Origin: Pontederia crassipes
Taxonomy: Eukaryota > Streptophyta > Magnoliopsida > Commelinales > Pontederiaceae
Length of the DNA: 64,000 bases
NCBI GenBank assembly: GCA_030549335.1
Contig: CM060196.1
Coordinates: forward strand, 7,517,501 to 7,581,500
Direction: 5' to 3'
Both the position numbers and the translations under genes were made by a program. How positions within the stretch are numbered: the stretch's first letter is position 1; the number at the start of each line of letters is the position of its first letter. Shown in pieces: positions 35,242 to 47,800 of this stretch. The notes under the pieces were generated by a model. The model worked only from the letters and a program-made list of their open reading frames with translations. It was not told where the DNA came from and ran no database searches.

Positions 35242-35829
35242 GGTCTCATGCTACGGAAAAAAACTGAAAATTCTTACATATTATATGTGCATGCATGCAT
35301 AGTGAGGTAGGGTTATGCACGAGTTTTATATATTTGATCTTGCTTTTTAAAGAAAAGAAGCGATTGAGACCATAAAAATCCTGCATTGGGCCACCGTGGA
35401 AAAAAGACGCGGACTGATTGGCCTTGTTCCTGCGTCAGACTACAGAATTTCTTATTCATGAAAGGGGTGTTTCATTCTAATCATATATATTCCACTATTT
35501 TTAATCCATCTGCTAATAAAATGAAAATGAGGTAGCTAATTTTGAAAGCCTTATATGCTATATTTAATGACTTTGGAATTTGAACCTTTGCCGAGATGAT
35601 TGGTATATTTGACCCCAAGATTACGTAATGATAATTGTACTCAGCATATATCACTTTTAAGCCTTGTCAAATGTCTAGACTGTCAGCCAGTCCCTTCCTT
35701 GAACTTGACGCATTTTAAATGACAAAGCCCTTTTGTTTGTTTTCTTTTAAGTGCTATTTTTATCTCGTATATCATGATTCATGATCAATTAACTGATCCT
35801 TTTTTGTGAGAAGATGAGATTATCTATTA
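35242..35829. other. Intergenic DNA, nothing recognised
   Basis: No coding or repeat signal seen. Confidence 0.45.
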
Positions 35830-37570
35830 ATTAGAATACCATAGTAATCCGAATACAAAATGTCGTGAATGTTCGGAGGTGGCAAGTTCACCCAAAAATG
35901 ATCGAAATTAATCGATCGGCCGTAGTTGGCCAGGAAATAACAGCGCGATTAGTTTGTCGGTATACATGTGTAATTTTTAAAAAGAGAAAGGAGTCCAAAA
36001 GGGCATGGATGTCAGCAAGCAGGTGCATGATACGTCAAGGCGGCTGAGCAGGAGGCTGCGAGGGCAGAGAAGCATTCGTAGGGTAGAGAATGTTGATCAA
36101 GTTAGAGGAGTCACACTCCACGATGAGATGGGAGATGCTGCGATCCATACAGCACTGAAGACCCCAGTGGAGACCCCAAGCCTCAGTAGTGAAGCAACGT
36201 TTAAGAGCACCTGCATAAATAAAAGAGGAGTGAGAGCAGATAATATAACCTGCCCCCATGTTTAGACCAACAAAGGATCCATCTGAATTCAATTTGAATC
36301 ACCCACCTCACCCATGTGGGATCGCTGGTGGGGGTGTCCTCAGAGGTGTGGACGTTAACATATTCATTACAACCTGTCAAGGCCCGCACAAGGATCAAGT
36401 GATTGGTGGTTGACTGAGAAGAGAAGACCCAATTGTTACGCGCATTCCAAATCCCCCAAAGGGTGTAGACAATACAAGAAAGAAGCTTAGGCCGAGAGGA
36501 AGGATGCAGATGTGAGCCCTCCGTGAGCCAAGTAACGGAGGACCAAGTGTCAAAGAAAGTTAAAGGTAGCTCTAATTGATCTTGGAGCATGGTCCAAAGA
36601 GGGGCAACATGAGGGCAGAAGAAGAACAAGTGGTCACAAGTTTAAGGTGCATTGCTGCAAAAGGGGCAATCAGGATTGATTGTGGACACATAGCGGCTAA
36701 TAAGAGAACGAGTGGGGAGCCTTTGATGAAGAAGTTTCCATGCGAAATGCAACACTTTGGGAGAAGCCGGAATGCGCCACAAAGACTTCCAGTCCGTCCT
36801 ACCAGGTATCTGATCCGGCAGTGCCGGCAAAGTAAGGAATCTATAGATACTGTTGGCACGCGAACACCCATGAGTGTCATGCGTCCAGATCCACTTATCA
36901 TTCTTGAACAACGCAGGAAGGTAAATGGAGTTAATACGAGAGATGAGAGTCGGGCCGAAGTAAAGAGAGAGTATGATGGGGTCTCAGGAGCCATTATGGA
37001 TTAGAGAACTAACAGTCATCTGAGTGAGCTCGTTGTCCACAACAATGAATGTAGGGAAGCGACTAAGAGGAACATCAGAGAAACTGGGATCATCGAGGAG
37101 ATCGGTGGTGACACCGTCGCCGATAAGATGGCGCATGCCTAAGCGGATGGTAGCAGCGCTCTGCAAAAGCATACGCCAAGGCGGGGAGAATCGCCGAAGA
37201 GTAGCAGCAGAAGGAAGGGATGACCAGGGCCGGGGAACATGATACTTTTGTGCAACCAATTGGGATCATATATCGGAGCAAGAATTGAGGACAACAAAAA
37301 GTCTCTTGGCAATCAACAATGTGTGGACGATAGAGAGATTACGAATACCCAAGCCGTCGAGGTGCCTATGTGCCTGAATCCTACGTCAGCTGATGAGATG
37401 GAGACCATGGTGAGTGCCATCTGGAGACCGAAAAAAAGGTGTGCATGAGTTTCTCAAAAGACAGGATCGTTCCCGAAGAGATGCTAACCGAAGAGAGCAC
37501 GTGAATCGGAATAGAGTTAAGTACAGAATTGATAATAACAGTTCATCCAGCGGGTAACAGTATAACACTA
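35830..37570 (-). pseudogene. L1-like LINE ORF2, RT end to RNase H
   Basis: The minus strand reads, in order, the end of a reverse transcriptase (IPIHVLSSVSISSGTILSFE and MHTFFS at about 37430-37530; KYHVPRPWSSLPS at about 37210-37250), a zinc-binding zf-RVT domain (SLWRIPASPKVLHFAWKLLH, LPTRSLISRYVSTINPDCPF at 36645-36911), LWGIWNARNNWVF near 36440, and an RNase H domain at 36035-36292. The RNase H keeps three acidic active-site residues in MNSDGSF, TEAWGLHWGL and VECDSSNL. Frameshifts separate the blocks, so it is dead. The 3' end is placed only roughly and no target duplication was identified. It is a different part of the same broad class as the LINE at 16660-19863. Confidence 0.82.
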
Positions 37571-37858
37571 TTCTGTCTCTGCATCACTCATATATCATGT
37601 AATGTTACAGTACCGATACAGTGCCTTTATCAGTCGGCATAAGAAATCACATATATTAGGCTTTGTGCCTTTTCATGTAACCGAAAAAAAAAAGGAAAAT
37701 CACACAAACCCCGTGCATCGAGGCTTCAATCCTAACAACTTATTCGCATTGTTAAAAATAGACAGCAATCCATGGAAGTTCAAAAAGTGATGGCGATTGA
37801 GCGGAGCCAATAATTCAATGTGGAAAGCGACATGTAGGGAAAAGTGGACAATAATAGT

Positions 37859-37899
<41 letters not shown>

Positions 37900-39284
37900 C
37901 TGTCGACGCACATGTATTTGCTAGTCCTTCATGGATTAGACGGATACGCGTATGCTAGGACTATGCGTGGTATGCGAACGTTCATATACTTTTTTTGTGT
38001 GTAATTATTTACTTCTCTTACATATATAATACTTAGTTTTTGTTCAAGTTTTAGTTCATTCTTCTGTAATAAACCATTCCCATTTTTAATTGTTAATCAA
38101 ACAATTGAACATTGCTTTGTTTATTATTTTATGTTGATGAACTAGGTTTTTGAGCATTCCTCTAAAAAACTTAAGATGACTCAAGTTATAAAAAAAAACA
38201 TTTTTTTTTTGGTTGAAAGTGATAAACAACTTTAATTATTGTTGGAAAATGATGTGGTGTTCGAATATGGAAAATAACACATTTGAAAACTCCATTACAC
38301 AATTTGCTATCTCTACATCAACTGATCAATTCCATATGTGCACGTACCATTTTTGTATCTTAATATGACAATATCCATGCCATAGTAACTGTGTCGGACA
38401 TGATCTGTAAATCACAACTTGGAAACCGAGCTTTCAATCAAACAGATCAAGAACACAATTATTTGCACGTCAATAAACCATGTCGGCAGATGTACCTCCA
38501 ACTGGAAACTTTTAAAGACTGCATGCTTCTAATGAACTATATATCTAGGTCTAGTGTCTAATAAGTTTATGCAGGCAAAACTAAAAACAAATTGGACGAC
38601 CAACCATGCCCAATTTGCAGATGCTTGTTTGTGAGCTTTCTGCCATAAATCAATTAATCAATTGGTGCAATGTAAGATCTAGAAAGAATGATTTCATATG
38701 TAGGAGTTTGTCATTTTGATAATGTAAAATAGTCTAACTTGGATATAAAAAAATAGTAATGTATAGTGAGCAACTGGAGAGCTGGCAGCTAGTTGGTGGC
38801 GCATACAACTTCTCGTGGAAGTTGAATTTGGAGATATTTCCCCATGTCACGTATATAAAATATTCCTCCATGACCACTACATGAATTCACAGATCTAATG
38901 ACTTCCTATTCGATCTCATTTGATTTGGACTACCATTATGTTCCTCTTTGGCTTATCAGAAAAGGTGGAGAACTACTGTTATATGGTCGACAAAAAAACT
39001 CGTGCGCCGTGACAAGTCCACATCTTCTACACTAACACCATTTGTTGTTGTAATGTCTTCTTCACTCTTCAGTATACATAAAAAAAAATGGCCCTGAACA
39101 CGTTGTCTACAGGAGTTTCAGTAGACAACTGGTCACTGTTTAAAAAACCTTTTGAAAGGGATAAAACAAAGGATCGGAGCCCTGAGCCCTCTTTCAGCTT
39201 ATCAATTTAAGCGTGTATATAAATATGTATAACTACGAATTAATTTCATCCACCTATCTAGTTCCAACTAATCAAAGACTAGTT
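37571..39284. other. Intergenic DNA
   Basis: No gene is recognised. It contains an (AT)n tract of about 19 units at 37861-37898. Confidence 0.5.
37861..37898 (+). repeat. (AT)n microsatellite
   Basis: About 19 uninterrupted AT dinucleotides. Confidence 0.95.
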
Positions 39285-39780
39285 ACCTGTGTTTGTTTGC
39301 AGAATAAAGAGAGAACTTCCCTTTGCTCTGTCAAATAACATATATGAAAAATTTTGATCATGTGACTTTGATCGAAATTTTTGGTCAAAAGTTTTGACCA
39401 AAAGTTCTTATGTTCGGCAAGAATTTATTTTTTTTTTCTTTTTGTCTTTTTAGCCATCATATTTTCACCCTTTTTTCTTTTTTTCAACTCCCTAACTTCA
39501 TATATTTTTTAATTATTTTGTAATGTAAGTATATTATTTAGTTATTTATTAATACATTATTAGTCATCTTATAAAATAATTTATGAAATGTACTAATTAA
39601 AAATATGAAATATTTAGTTTTAATAATTAATAAATATTTTAGTAATTAAAATTTTCAATTATTTTTATAAAAAATATATTATATTTGGATCTTAAGATTT
39701 ACACAAATTATAATATCAATAACATTTAAAAGATTTAATCAAAATAAATAAAAATAATATTAATAATATAATCATGTGAC
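39285..39780. mobile_element. Diverged relative of the Tourist-like MITE
   Basis: AT-rich text such as TAATTAATAAATATTTTAGT, AAAAATATATTATATTTGGA and AATCAAAATAAATAAAAATA parallels the interior of 32157-32868. The left part has GTTTGTTTGCAG, AGAGAGAAC and CATGTGAC matching that element's left end. The right end is not clear. Confidence 0.5.
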
Positions 39781-41260
39781 CTGATTTCAACGGCCATGGT
39801 TCCACTTTTTTAGTGGACCACCGGGGCATTATAGCTAGGCTGATTTTTTTCTTTTGACGTGATGATTTTTTTTCTTCTCTCACTCATTTTTCCTATAAAA
39901 TAAATTATTTAATAAATATAAAATAATTTTAATTAGTATAATATATTTATTACTTATTATCTCATTAAAAACTAATATTTTATTAATATAATTAATTTTA
40001 AAAAACATTTTTTATATTTAAATAATATATTTTTTAACAAAAATTTTTCCATGAAATTTTTTATTAATAATAAAATTATACTTCATGGTTATAATAATTA
40101 TTTTAATTCAAAATTCATCAAAAATTTATTCACCATATCAACTTTTTTTTCTATCGCATCAACACCCTGATTACGTTCCGTTCCATCTAAATACATATCG
40201 AATTAATATGCCAATTCAGTTATTCACCAAAAATTTAGGATGAACTATGGTTCCATTTCCAAATATTTCTGGAAAATAAATATTAATTTTTCTCCATAAA
40301 TTTCCAACTTCCCTCCCCTTATAATTCACACGCTTTGAGTACCATTGAGACAATAATTTTGATATATGTGTGTTTCAAGTGGGGAGGATGATGAAACACT
40401 AATATAAGTTATCACATCCTTGCTCTTGTTCTTATATGTTGTTTTAGGTAAGGAAACTAGAATAACGATACGTGCCCATTCGCACAACTTTACGCCTCCA
40501 ACTACTACATTTGTATTGCGTACATTATATAAGTCGTCATGTGGGTGCAGGTAGCTTGCTGTGGACAATAAGATACTAGTACAACATTTTATTACCTCTT
40601 GCGCTTTAGTTTATATGTAAGATGTACCATGTTTGATTCTACTGATAATTTTAAATTTGGGCGTGCTTAATCTTCTGATTAATCAAATTAGAGAAATCTC
40701 TTATTAATATATCCCTTTTTAAGCGTACGGTTCGTTGCATGAATAGAACAGATATGAACATTCTCCTCCTTGCAAATGGCTGATTAGAAATTAGGTATCA
40801 CATAAGTCGTAAAGTGCTATGACATATTTTTTACTTGGCGTACCAATTAGTGTTCTCTAATTATAGCTAATCCATAATTACAAGTTAATTACATAATTCA
40901 CAAGTATATATGTCATTCGGTGATTTCTTTTTTCATAAAGTTCATATTTGGAAAAATTATAATGCTCTTCAATACAGTTGAGTTTGGTAGTTCTGTTGAT
41001 ATTAAGAATGCGTTTGACGGCAAATTTTTTTTTTCAGTTTTCCATGTGAATTTTGTAACAAGATTCCTTAATGCAACTAAGGCATTGTTTCTTCAAGACT
41101 CTCTGACTCGCTTTATACATGTGTGGGTGGTCTTTATGCTTGTATGAACTAAAATGAGGTATACATTCATCTATCTTTTTTCCCAAATGACCCAACAAGG
41201 AATGGCAATTAGAAATAAAAAATTAAGGTAGAAAATCAAACTCGATGTGCACTGATAACT
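39781..41260. other. Intergenic DNA
   Basis: No gene is recognised. Short open frames at 40326-40568 (minus) and 40920-41147 (plus) resemble nothing known. Confidence 0.45.
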
Positions 41261-41518
41261 CTACTGTTTGGTTTAGAAGTATGTATGATGAGAATAAGCA
41301 CAATTATTCTGATGGATTAAATTTTTGGGGGATTTGAGTCAACGGTAACATATTCCATCACTTCAATGAAATACGATGGCTCTAAAAAAGTTGCTGTTCA
41401 TACGGTTAATATTTCTCAAAATGATAACTTGGTCTTTTACACTTTTCGAAAAAGTGTTTCACAAAACAAGACAGAATAAAGAAGGATTAATCTTTATTCT
41501 TGCAAACCAAACGGTCAA
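41261..41518. mobile_element. MITE (PIF/Harbinger-like), ~258 bp
   Basis: The left end CTGTTTGGTTTAGAA and the reverse complement of the right end CCGTTTGGTTTGCAA are inverted repeats. The interior matches 31970-32130 and 32880-32940. Exact ends and target duplication are unresolved. Confidence 0.6.
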
Positions 41519-42803
41519 TTAATTATCATCCTAAGAAGTTGATTTAATTCTTAAAGGGCCCCAAGAGTTTTCATTTAAATTGGTTACCTTTGATCAGATG
41601 CTCTGCAAAAAAATGGTAATATGATGACAAACTAAAATCTCTCTAGCTGGTAAATTAGTTTTTATGTATGGTAGGTACAATCTTAATTATTAGTAGTCTA
41701 TTCCATGAATAATAAATTCCACATTTTACACCTCAGAGAGTAATCATCCAATAATGGGGAGAACCAGTCACGTCTCGTTTATTTTCCTTATAAATTCTCT
41801 GTACGAGTGTAAGCTATATAATGTTACGAGATTCTGCACATTTACAATGTTAAAAAGGAAAAAAATATCCTGCACATTCCAAGATATGGTTTGAGATGTT
41901 AGTTTTTTTAGTTCTCGATCAGTAATTAAATTGGCAAATTAATTTTAATGTATTTGAATAAAATTAAATATACGATGATAATTGATGTGAAGAAAAAAAA
42001 TAATTTGATGTTTTTTTTTATTTCGTTTCGATTTTTAGCGCTTATCACATCACGTGATAGTTGAAATCAAGAGCTTAACTTCAGCCAATTCATGTTGACA
42101 AACACATGAGTAAATGGACTTAATTTCCCAACAGGTTTTGTACTTAGGACCTAAATTATTGATTATGACTGTTTATGGTCGACATATTATTAATCTTAAT
42201 CACGTTAAAATTTGAGAAAAGGAATTTATTACTATAAGCCATAATATTTTGTAATATATATATATATATATATATATATGATTATTACAGTGACTTGAAC
42301 CATCAAAAGCAATAATAAATTACTTTACCTGGATACAATATGGAAGCAATTATTATTTATTGACACATTTTGAATTTATAGGAATTAAAAGTGCTATTCG
42401 TCATATTATAAAATTATCACACATTAAAATACTTTTTAACTTATTTATTAATAAATTTTATCTACTTAGTCAACACAGAAACGTAATATAATCAACTTAG
42501 TTGGTACAATTGGTTAGTGAATCGCTAGAGTTAACTTAGTCAAATAAAGTTATGCTTTTTCACTTCAACTCCGAATTAATCAAATGTTAACAGATTTTCA
42601 ACACCAAAAATTTCGTCGGAGTATAAAAAAACTAGAAACCTAATATACTTTTCTTTTTCCTCTATCAAACGAGAAGAAACACGAAAAAAAAAAGAGATGA
42701 CACTCATGTTTGTTGTGTTCACTATAAGTTGAGTTACAATGATTTTAGATTATTTGGGAATAGTAATTCGTTTCGAATAATTCAATCTCGGCAAGAGATA
42801 AAA
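41519..42803. other. AT-rich intergenic DNA
   Basis: No gene is recognised. A (TA)n run lies at about 42256-42280. Confidence 0.5.
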
Positions 42804-44874
42804 TGCAACAACCGATAAAAAAGATAAAAAAAAAAGAAAACGTGAAAGACGGACGGCTGGGAGATTTATCCATAATTCTCCATCGAACCAAGGATATAAT
42901 AGATTAGAGGACTTCCACAAAATCAGGGGATTTAATATGATTACATTGAATCATATATTAGAATTAAAAGGAGATGAGACTTTTAATAGATAAAACAATA
43001 TTACATTAACCTCCTCTCCCCTCAAACCTCACGAAACCTCTTGTGATTCACTGGAGCGCTTGGCAACCTCCAGAGCAGTCTCGACAGGTTTGGATTCATC
43101 TAGAGATCCTTCCTCCTCTCTCACACATGCCTTTCGATGTTGCAATATATAGCGAGTTGCTGAACGTTCTTGGCTGATTTGCAGGAGGCGAACACCAAGA
43201 AGAGGGAGAACAAGGAGGACACGACCATTAGTTTTTCCGACGATTCAAAGCAAGGATCAATCGCGATTAGAGGTGGGTGAATCGAAATCACATTGCATAA
43301 CCCTTAAATAGATTAAGTTTCTGCCATCAATGACTATGTCAAGAAAAGTTACGAAGTCACGAAGACCCCTGTTCGCCCTGTTTGCGTCTTGATTTCTTGA
43401 TTGCTTGATTTGTTGCTTGTAGAATTTGATTCTTGTTGCTCTGTTTCTATTTTACTAGTTACTAGGATGTAGGAATTAATCTAGGATGAAGTATGCGAAT
43501 GAATTGGGTGATTTTCGTATTGAAATCGACCAGGAACCTTCGTCGTCACGACCGTGCTAGCCTTAAGGCACGCCATGTCATTTTTTGTCACGATCGTGCC
43601 ACATTGTGGGCACGCCCATGCCACCACCTGTCCACGCGAAGTAAAAGGAAATTCGATGCCGGTCGATCGAGCGTCGATCGATCATGACCGTGCCATCCTT
43701 CTAGCACGACTGTGCCATGACCAAGTACCCATCCTCATTAAGCATAAAATCGGTTGACTGACCCCTTTGTATCGATCGACCGTCCTCACCCTCTGTCACG
43801 GCCATGCCTTCTTATGGCGCGCCCGTGCCATCCTCTATGTACTCTCCGATCGTGCTATTCACGTCGACAAGGCTGTGCCACTTTGATGTCACAATCGTGC
43901 TAAGCTACAGAGCCCCTGATTCCACCCATAAGTTTTCCTTTGATCCTGTTTTGAATGTTGTTAGTTTGCTTTATGATTTCAACATGAATCCTTTGACTGA
44001 TTTACCTTCTACTGATCTTATCGCCTCCATCATATGAAGAAAAAAGAATAACAAGTTTTTAAAAGTGATTAATAAATTAAGATGAAAGATAATAAATGGG
44101 TTGCCGTCCAAACCAAGTGTTTCATGATAATGGTCGCTCCCTAGGTCATGGTTTGATCATTCATTGACCCGCACAAAATTGTATTATTTGCTCGACATAC
44201 CCCAAGAATTAAAGACACCTAAAATTACCCTAATTTCTAAACTTGAACCAAGATTAAGAAGTATGAACAAGAAAAACAAGTATGAACGTTAAGTCAAGTT
44301 ATTGATATTCTCATGTCATGATTCTAAGATTTACGAGCATCATTTGATTTTGTTGCCTTTTGATATCTATTTATCTCTCTTATGATTATTTATGATGCGG
44401 CCATGTTACACTTTTCGTTCGAGATAAGTACTCTCCTTTAATTCTGATTTCTCTATTCAAGTTATGCATTGTATACTTATGTGATTCTTCACTTGACTAT
44501 AAAGCTTACGAGAGGACCTCCTTCCATGTATTTGATTTTCACAGGGTCATGTCAGTGATGAGGTAGAGTAAGTGTGTTGTGATAAGGCTCTAGCGACAAG
44601 AAAGCACATGAACCACTAGGTTTATTAATTTTTTCCTTCGGCATTTATAAATTCATGATGTAGAACTTTATTATATTCCTTAAAGCTGATGTAATCACTT
44701 TCCTAGACTTCTGCAAATTTTATATTATCTTCTTTTATTTTTATTTTTTCTTCCGCTGAGTTGTCTCGGTTCTTGATTGAGATATAATCAATATGATAGT
44801 CAAGTCATAGCATCCGTAGTGCGTCTCTAGATTGGTCTTCGTCACGTGACGAAGGTCGATTTGGAGGTGTTACA
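42804..44874 (+). mobile_element. Solo Ty3-type LTR (2.07 kb)
   Basis: Starts TGCAACAACC and ends GGAGGTGTTACA; the ends form the inverted repeat TGYAACAACC/TGTAACACC. Flanking pentamers are TAAAA (42799-42803) and TAAAT (44875-44879), one mismatch. The GC-richer 43020-43260 looks like a transcribed leader. Positions 43545-43910 hold about ten copies of near-palindromes like CACGACCGTGCC, mixed with CGATCGATCGA. No primer-binding site or coding domain follows, so it is read as a solo LTR. Confidence 0.5.
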
Positions 44875-47800
44875 TAAATTATGATATTTTTTCTATTTTA
44901 TATTTATATATATATATATATTAGGTGAAATTCTATATAAGTTCTCCCTTACTGAATAACAAGAGTGAGCACAATTATCATAAAATATAAAACTAAGATA
45001 ACTTCAAAATTAGGATGCCCCATATGACAGGGTACTGGCATCCCGTTGACCTAAACCCTCAACTTGCTGTCCCGGCAGTGAAGCATCGGGAACATCTTGC
45101 ATCAAAACTACGTACATTTGAAATCTTCAAATATTCCGGACATTAATTATCAACATTTTCGAAAACATCCTAAAAACCCAGCAACGGGCCGGCGACGTGT
45201 CAGCAATTCTACCTCTCAATTGTCGACTTTTTTTTTCTCCATTCGTCTAATTCAGACTCTTGGAGTTGGAATAGTGTCGTCCGTACGATATTTCATTAAC
45301 TAATATGCCACATGCTTATTTTAGAGTTCAGCGCTCTACTTAGTTGATTAATCGACTGTTAATAATTACGGTAAGCTGCTCCAATTAAATTTTACTAATT
45401 TGAATATTAGCTTCAATTGATGCACTGGTTATTACTTAATTAAACGTCACTGCAGTACCAATTCCTGATTAAATTTTATTTTATTCTCTTTTCATTTGGT
45501 GGAGACATCGAATCTATTATACAACCCAAATTACATATGGTTATGAATATGTTTCCAAGTTATATATATATATATATATTTTGGTGGTTTGTTACCAATC
45601 AAAGCTGGTGGTCCACTGAACAAGGACGCAGTATGACTTTTTTTTCCTCTCTTTTCATGTCTCTATATAGCATTTGTACTTATATCACTTAAAGTACTGC
45701 ATTAGGTTTGTTTCTGTAAAATATGGCTCAAAACCCTAACTAGTCATCGTAATGACATGCTTTCTTTCTTCTAATGGACATAATTATATCAGTTATCAGA
45801 TACGTTTCCAAAAACCTGAATTCTTTATACACAACCATTCCTCTCATGCATGATGAGTCAAAGATACCCCAAAATACACAGACGGGGGGTGATGGAACCC
45901 ACAGGCCTTTGGCATTTGATGCCAATTGCTATAATGATGCATGATGCAAAAAATGACATCGCCAGCCGGCAAGGGACCTAAGAAAAAGATTCGCTTGACA
46001 ACACAAGGAACACTAAATATTACTACGATACCCTGCTATGATGCCCAGAGCAAACAAAACATATATATTAGAACAAAGTGAATACTGAGGAGACATGAGA
46101 GGGAGGCTACTATATACTATTTACAAATAGCAAGCCACGCAGCCTAATGCCCAACCAAAGCATGCACCAAACCTTCTGAGAAGCATATTATATGTGAGAG
46201 ATGCATAGAAAACGACTCATCATAATGCACCACTGAATTATCTGTTTGTATATTATTCGTAGAGTATTCTTGTTCCTACCACAACAATCTATTTATCTGC
46301 ATGCCTCATACAAGGGGGATACGTGTTTGGAAGCCGAATTATTATTCATGAAATGGAACTTATTATTCAGGTGATTTTATTATCCATTGTCTTATTCAAA
46401 ATAAGAAAAAATATATATTTGGATGAGAGGAAAATAAAGTAAAAAAACGTTGTTTCGAACAGGAGTAGGCCACGAGCCTACTTGGATATTGAGCATTTAC
46501 CTATAAGAATTAAATTCTTTGCCATGGTATAATATAGTTCCAATTATGAGAAAAAATGAAAAGAATAGTTATTCGTCATAAATATTAACTTTTTCAAATT
46601 TCAATGTATAATAATTAGTTTTGACTGGATAGTTAGTTTTTCTCATTTATTTTCAACTGTTTTGGAGAATAAACCAACTTATTCACTAGTTATTCGTCTT
46701 CCAATATCAACAAAGAGATTACAGCCTTAGATTAATAAAAAATATGTATAAATTGTCAAAAATTATAATTGACAAAAATATTCAAACAACTATATATTGG
46801 TATAGTTGTTGAGAAATTTTTTAATGAAGTTTTATTAGAGCTCAAGAACTAAAGTCTGAATACAAGATGTTTGGGAAGTCCCCCAAGAGAATACTCCTCT
46901 CAAAAGTAGTCTGATGTTCAGAAAGCCAAAAAATCTACGACAAGGTTGCAATTGCAATTAACAAATTTACATATATTTTTTCAGAAAATGAAAGAAATTT
47001 CAAATATAATTTAAGATGGCCGAGATTCTCCATGGTTAGTTGAGGAATTAGATCCTGAGGTCTTCGCCTATTATAATTAAATTTTATGTTAAGAGAGATT
47101 TAAGAAATTGTTTTCTTCATTGATTAAATATTAATCATTCGAGTTACTATACATTTGACTACCATAGATGAAGTTTTCAGCGAGAATATTTTATATATGT
47201 TACATTAACTATTAACTAGAGAGCAGCTTGATTAAGGAATAAACGATAGAATATATAATCAAATTAGTCAAACTTCATTTTCATCGAAATCATCTTGAAA
47301 TTTAAAATACTACCATGTTATCCCACGAAATCATATATTTCACTAAAAATTATATTTCATCAAAATGAAAGAATAATGATATTCATGTCGTTTTCAACTT
47401 TTTATCATATCTTTTATTTTTTTATAATTTAACCATATATTTTTAATATAATAATAATGTCAAGAATTTATAATAAAATATAATTATAAAAATGTTACAT
47501 ATTTTAAGATTTATTCCTTTTAAATTAGAATATATAAAAAATACTATATTTTTTAATAATTTTTTTATTCTCTGTAAGATATTCTTCGTCCAAGTAAATA
47601 TTTGCTAGTTTAGTCGACTTCAGTCCTTTTAAAATTAGTGTACGTAGGAAACAACAACAATAATAATATTGTTATCATAGTGATGGCCTACGAACAACTG
47701 TTTGCTTTTGTAACTTTACGCCTGCCTCGAGGAGAGCCAAAATGCTCACTGTCGTATTTACGGAACCCAAGAACGATGGTAAAAAAAAATAAAAAAAAAT

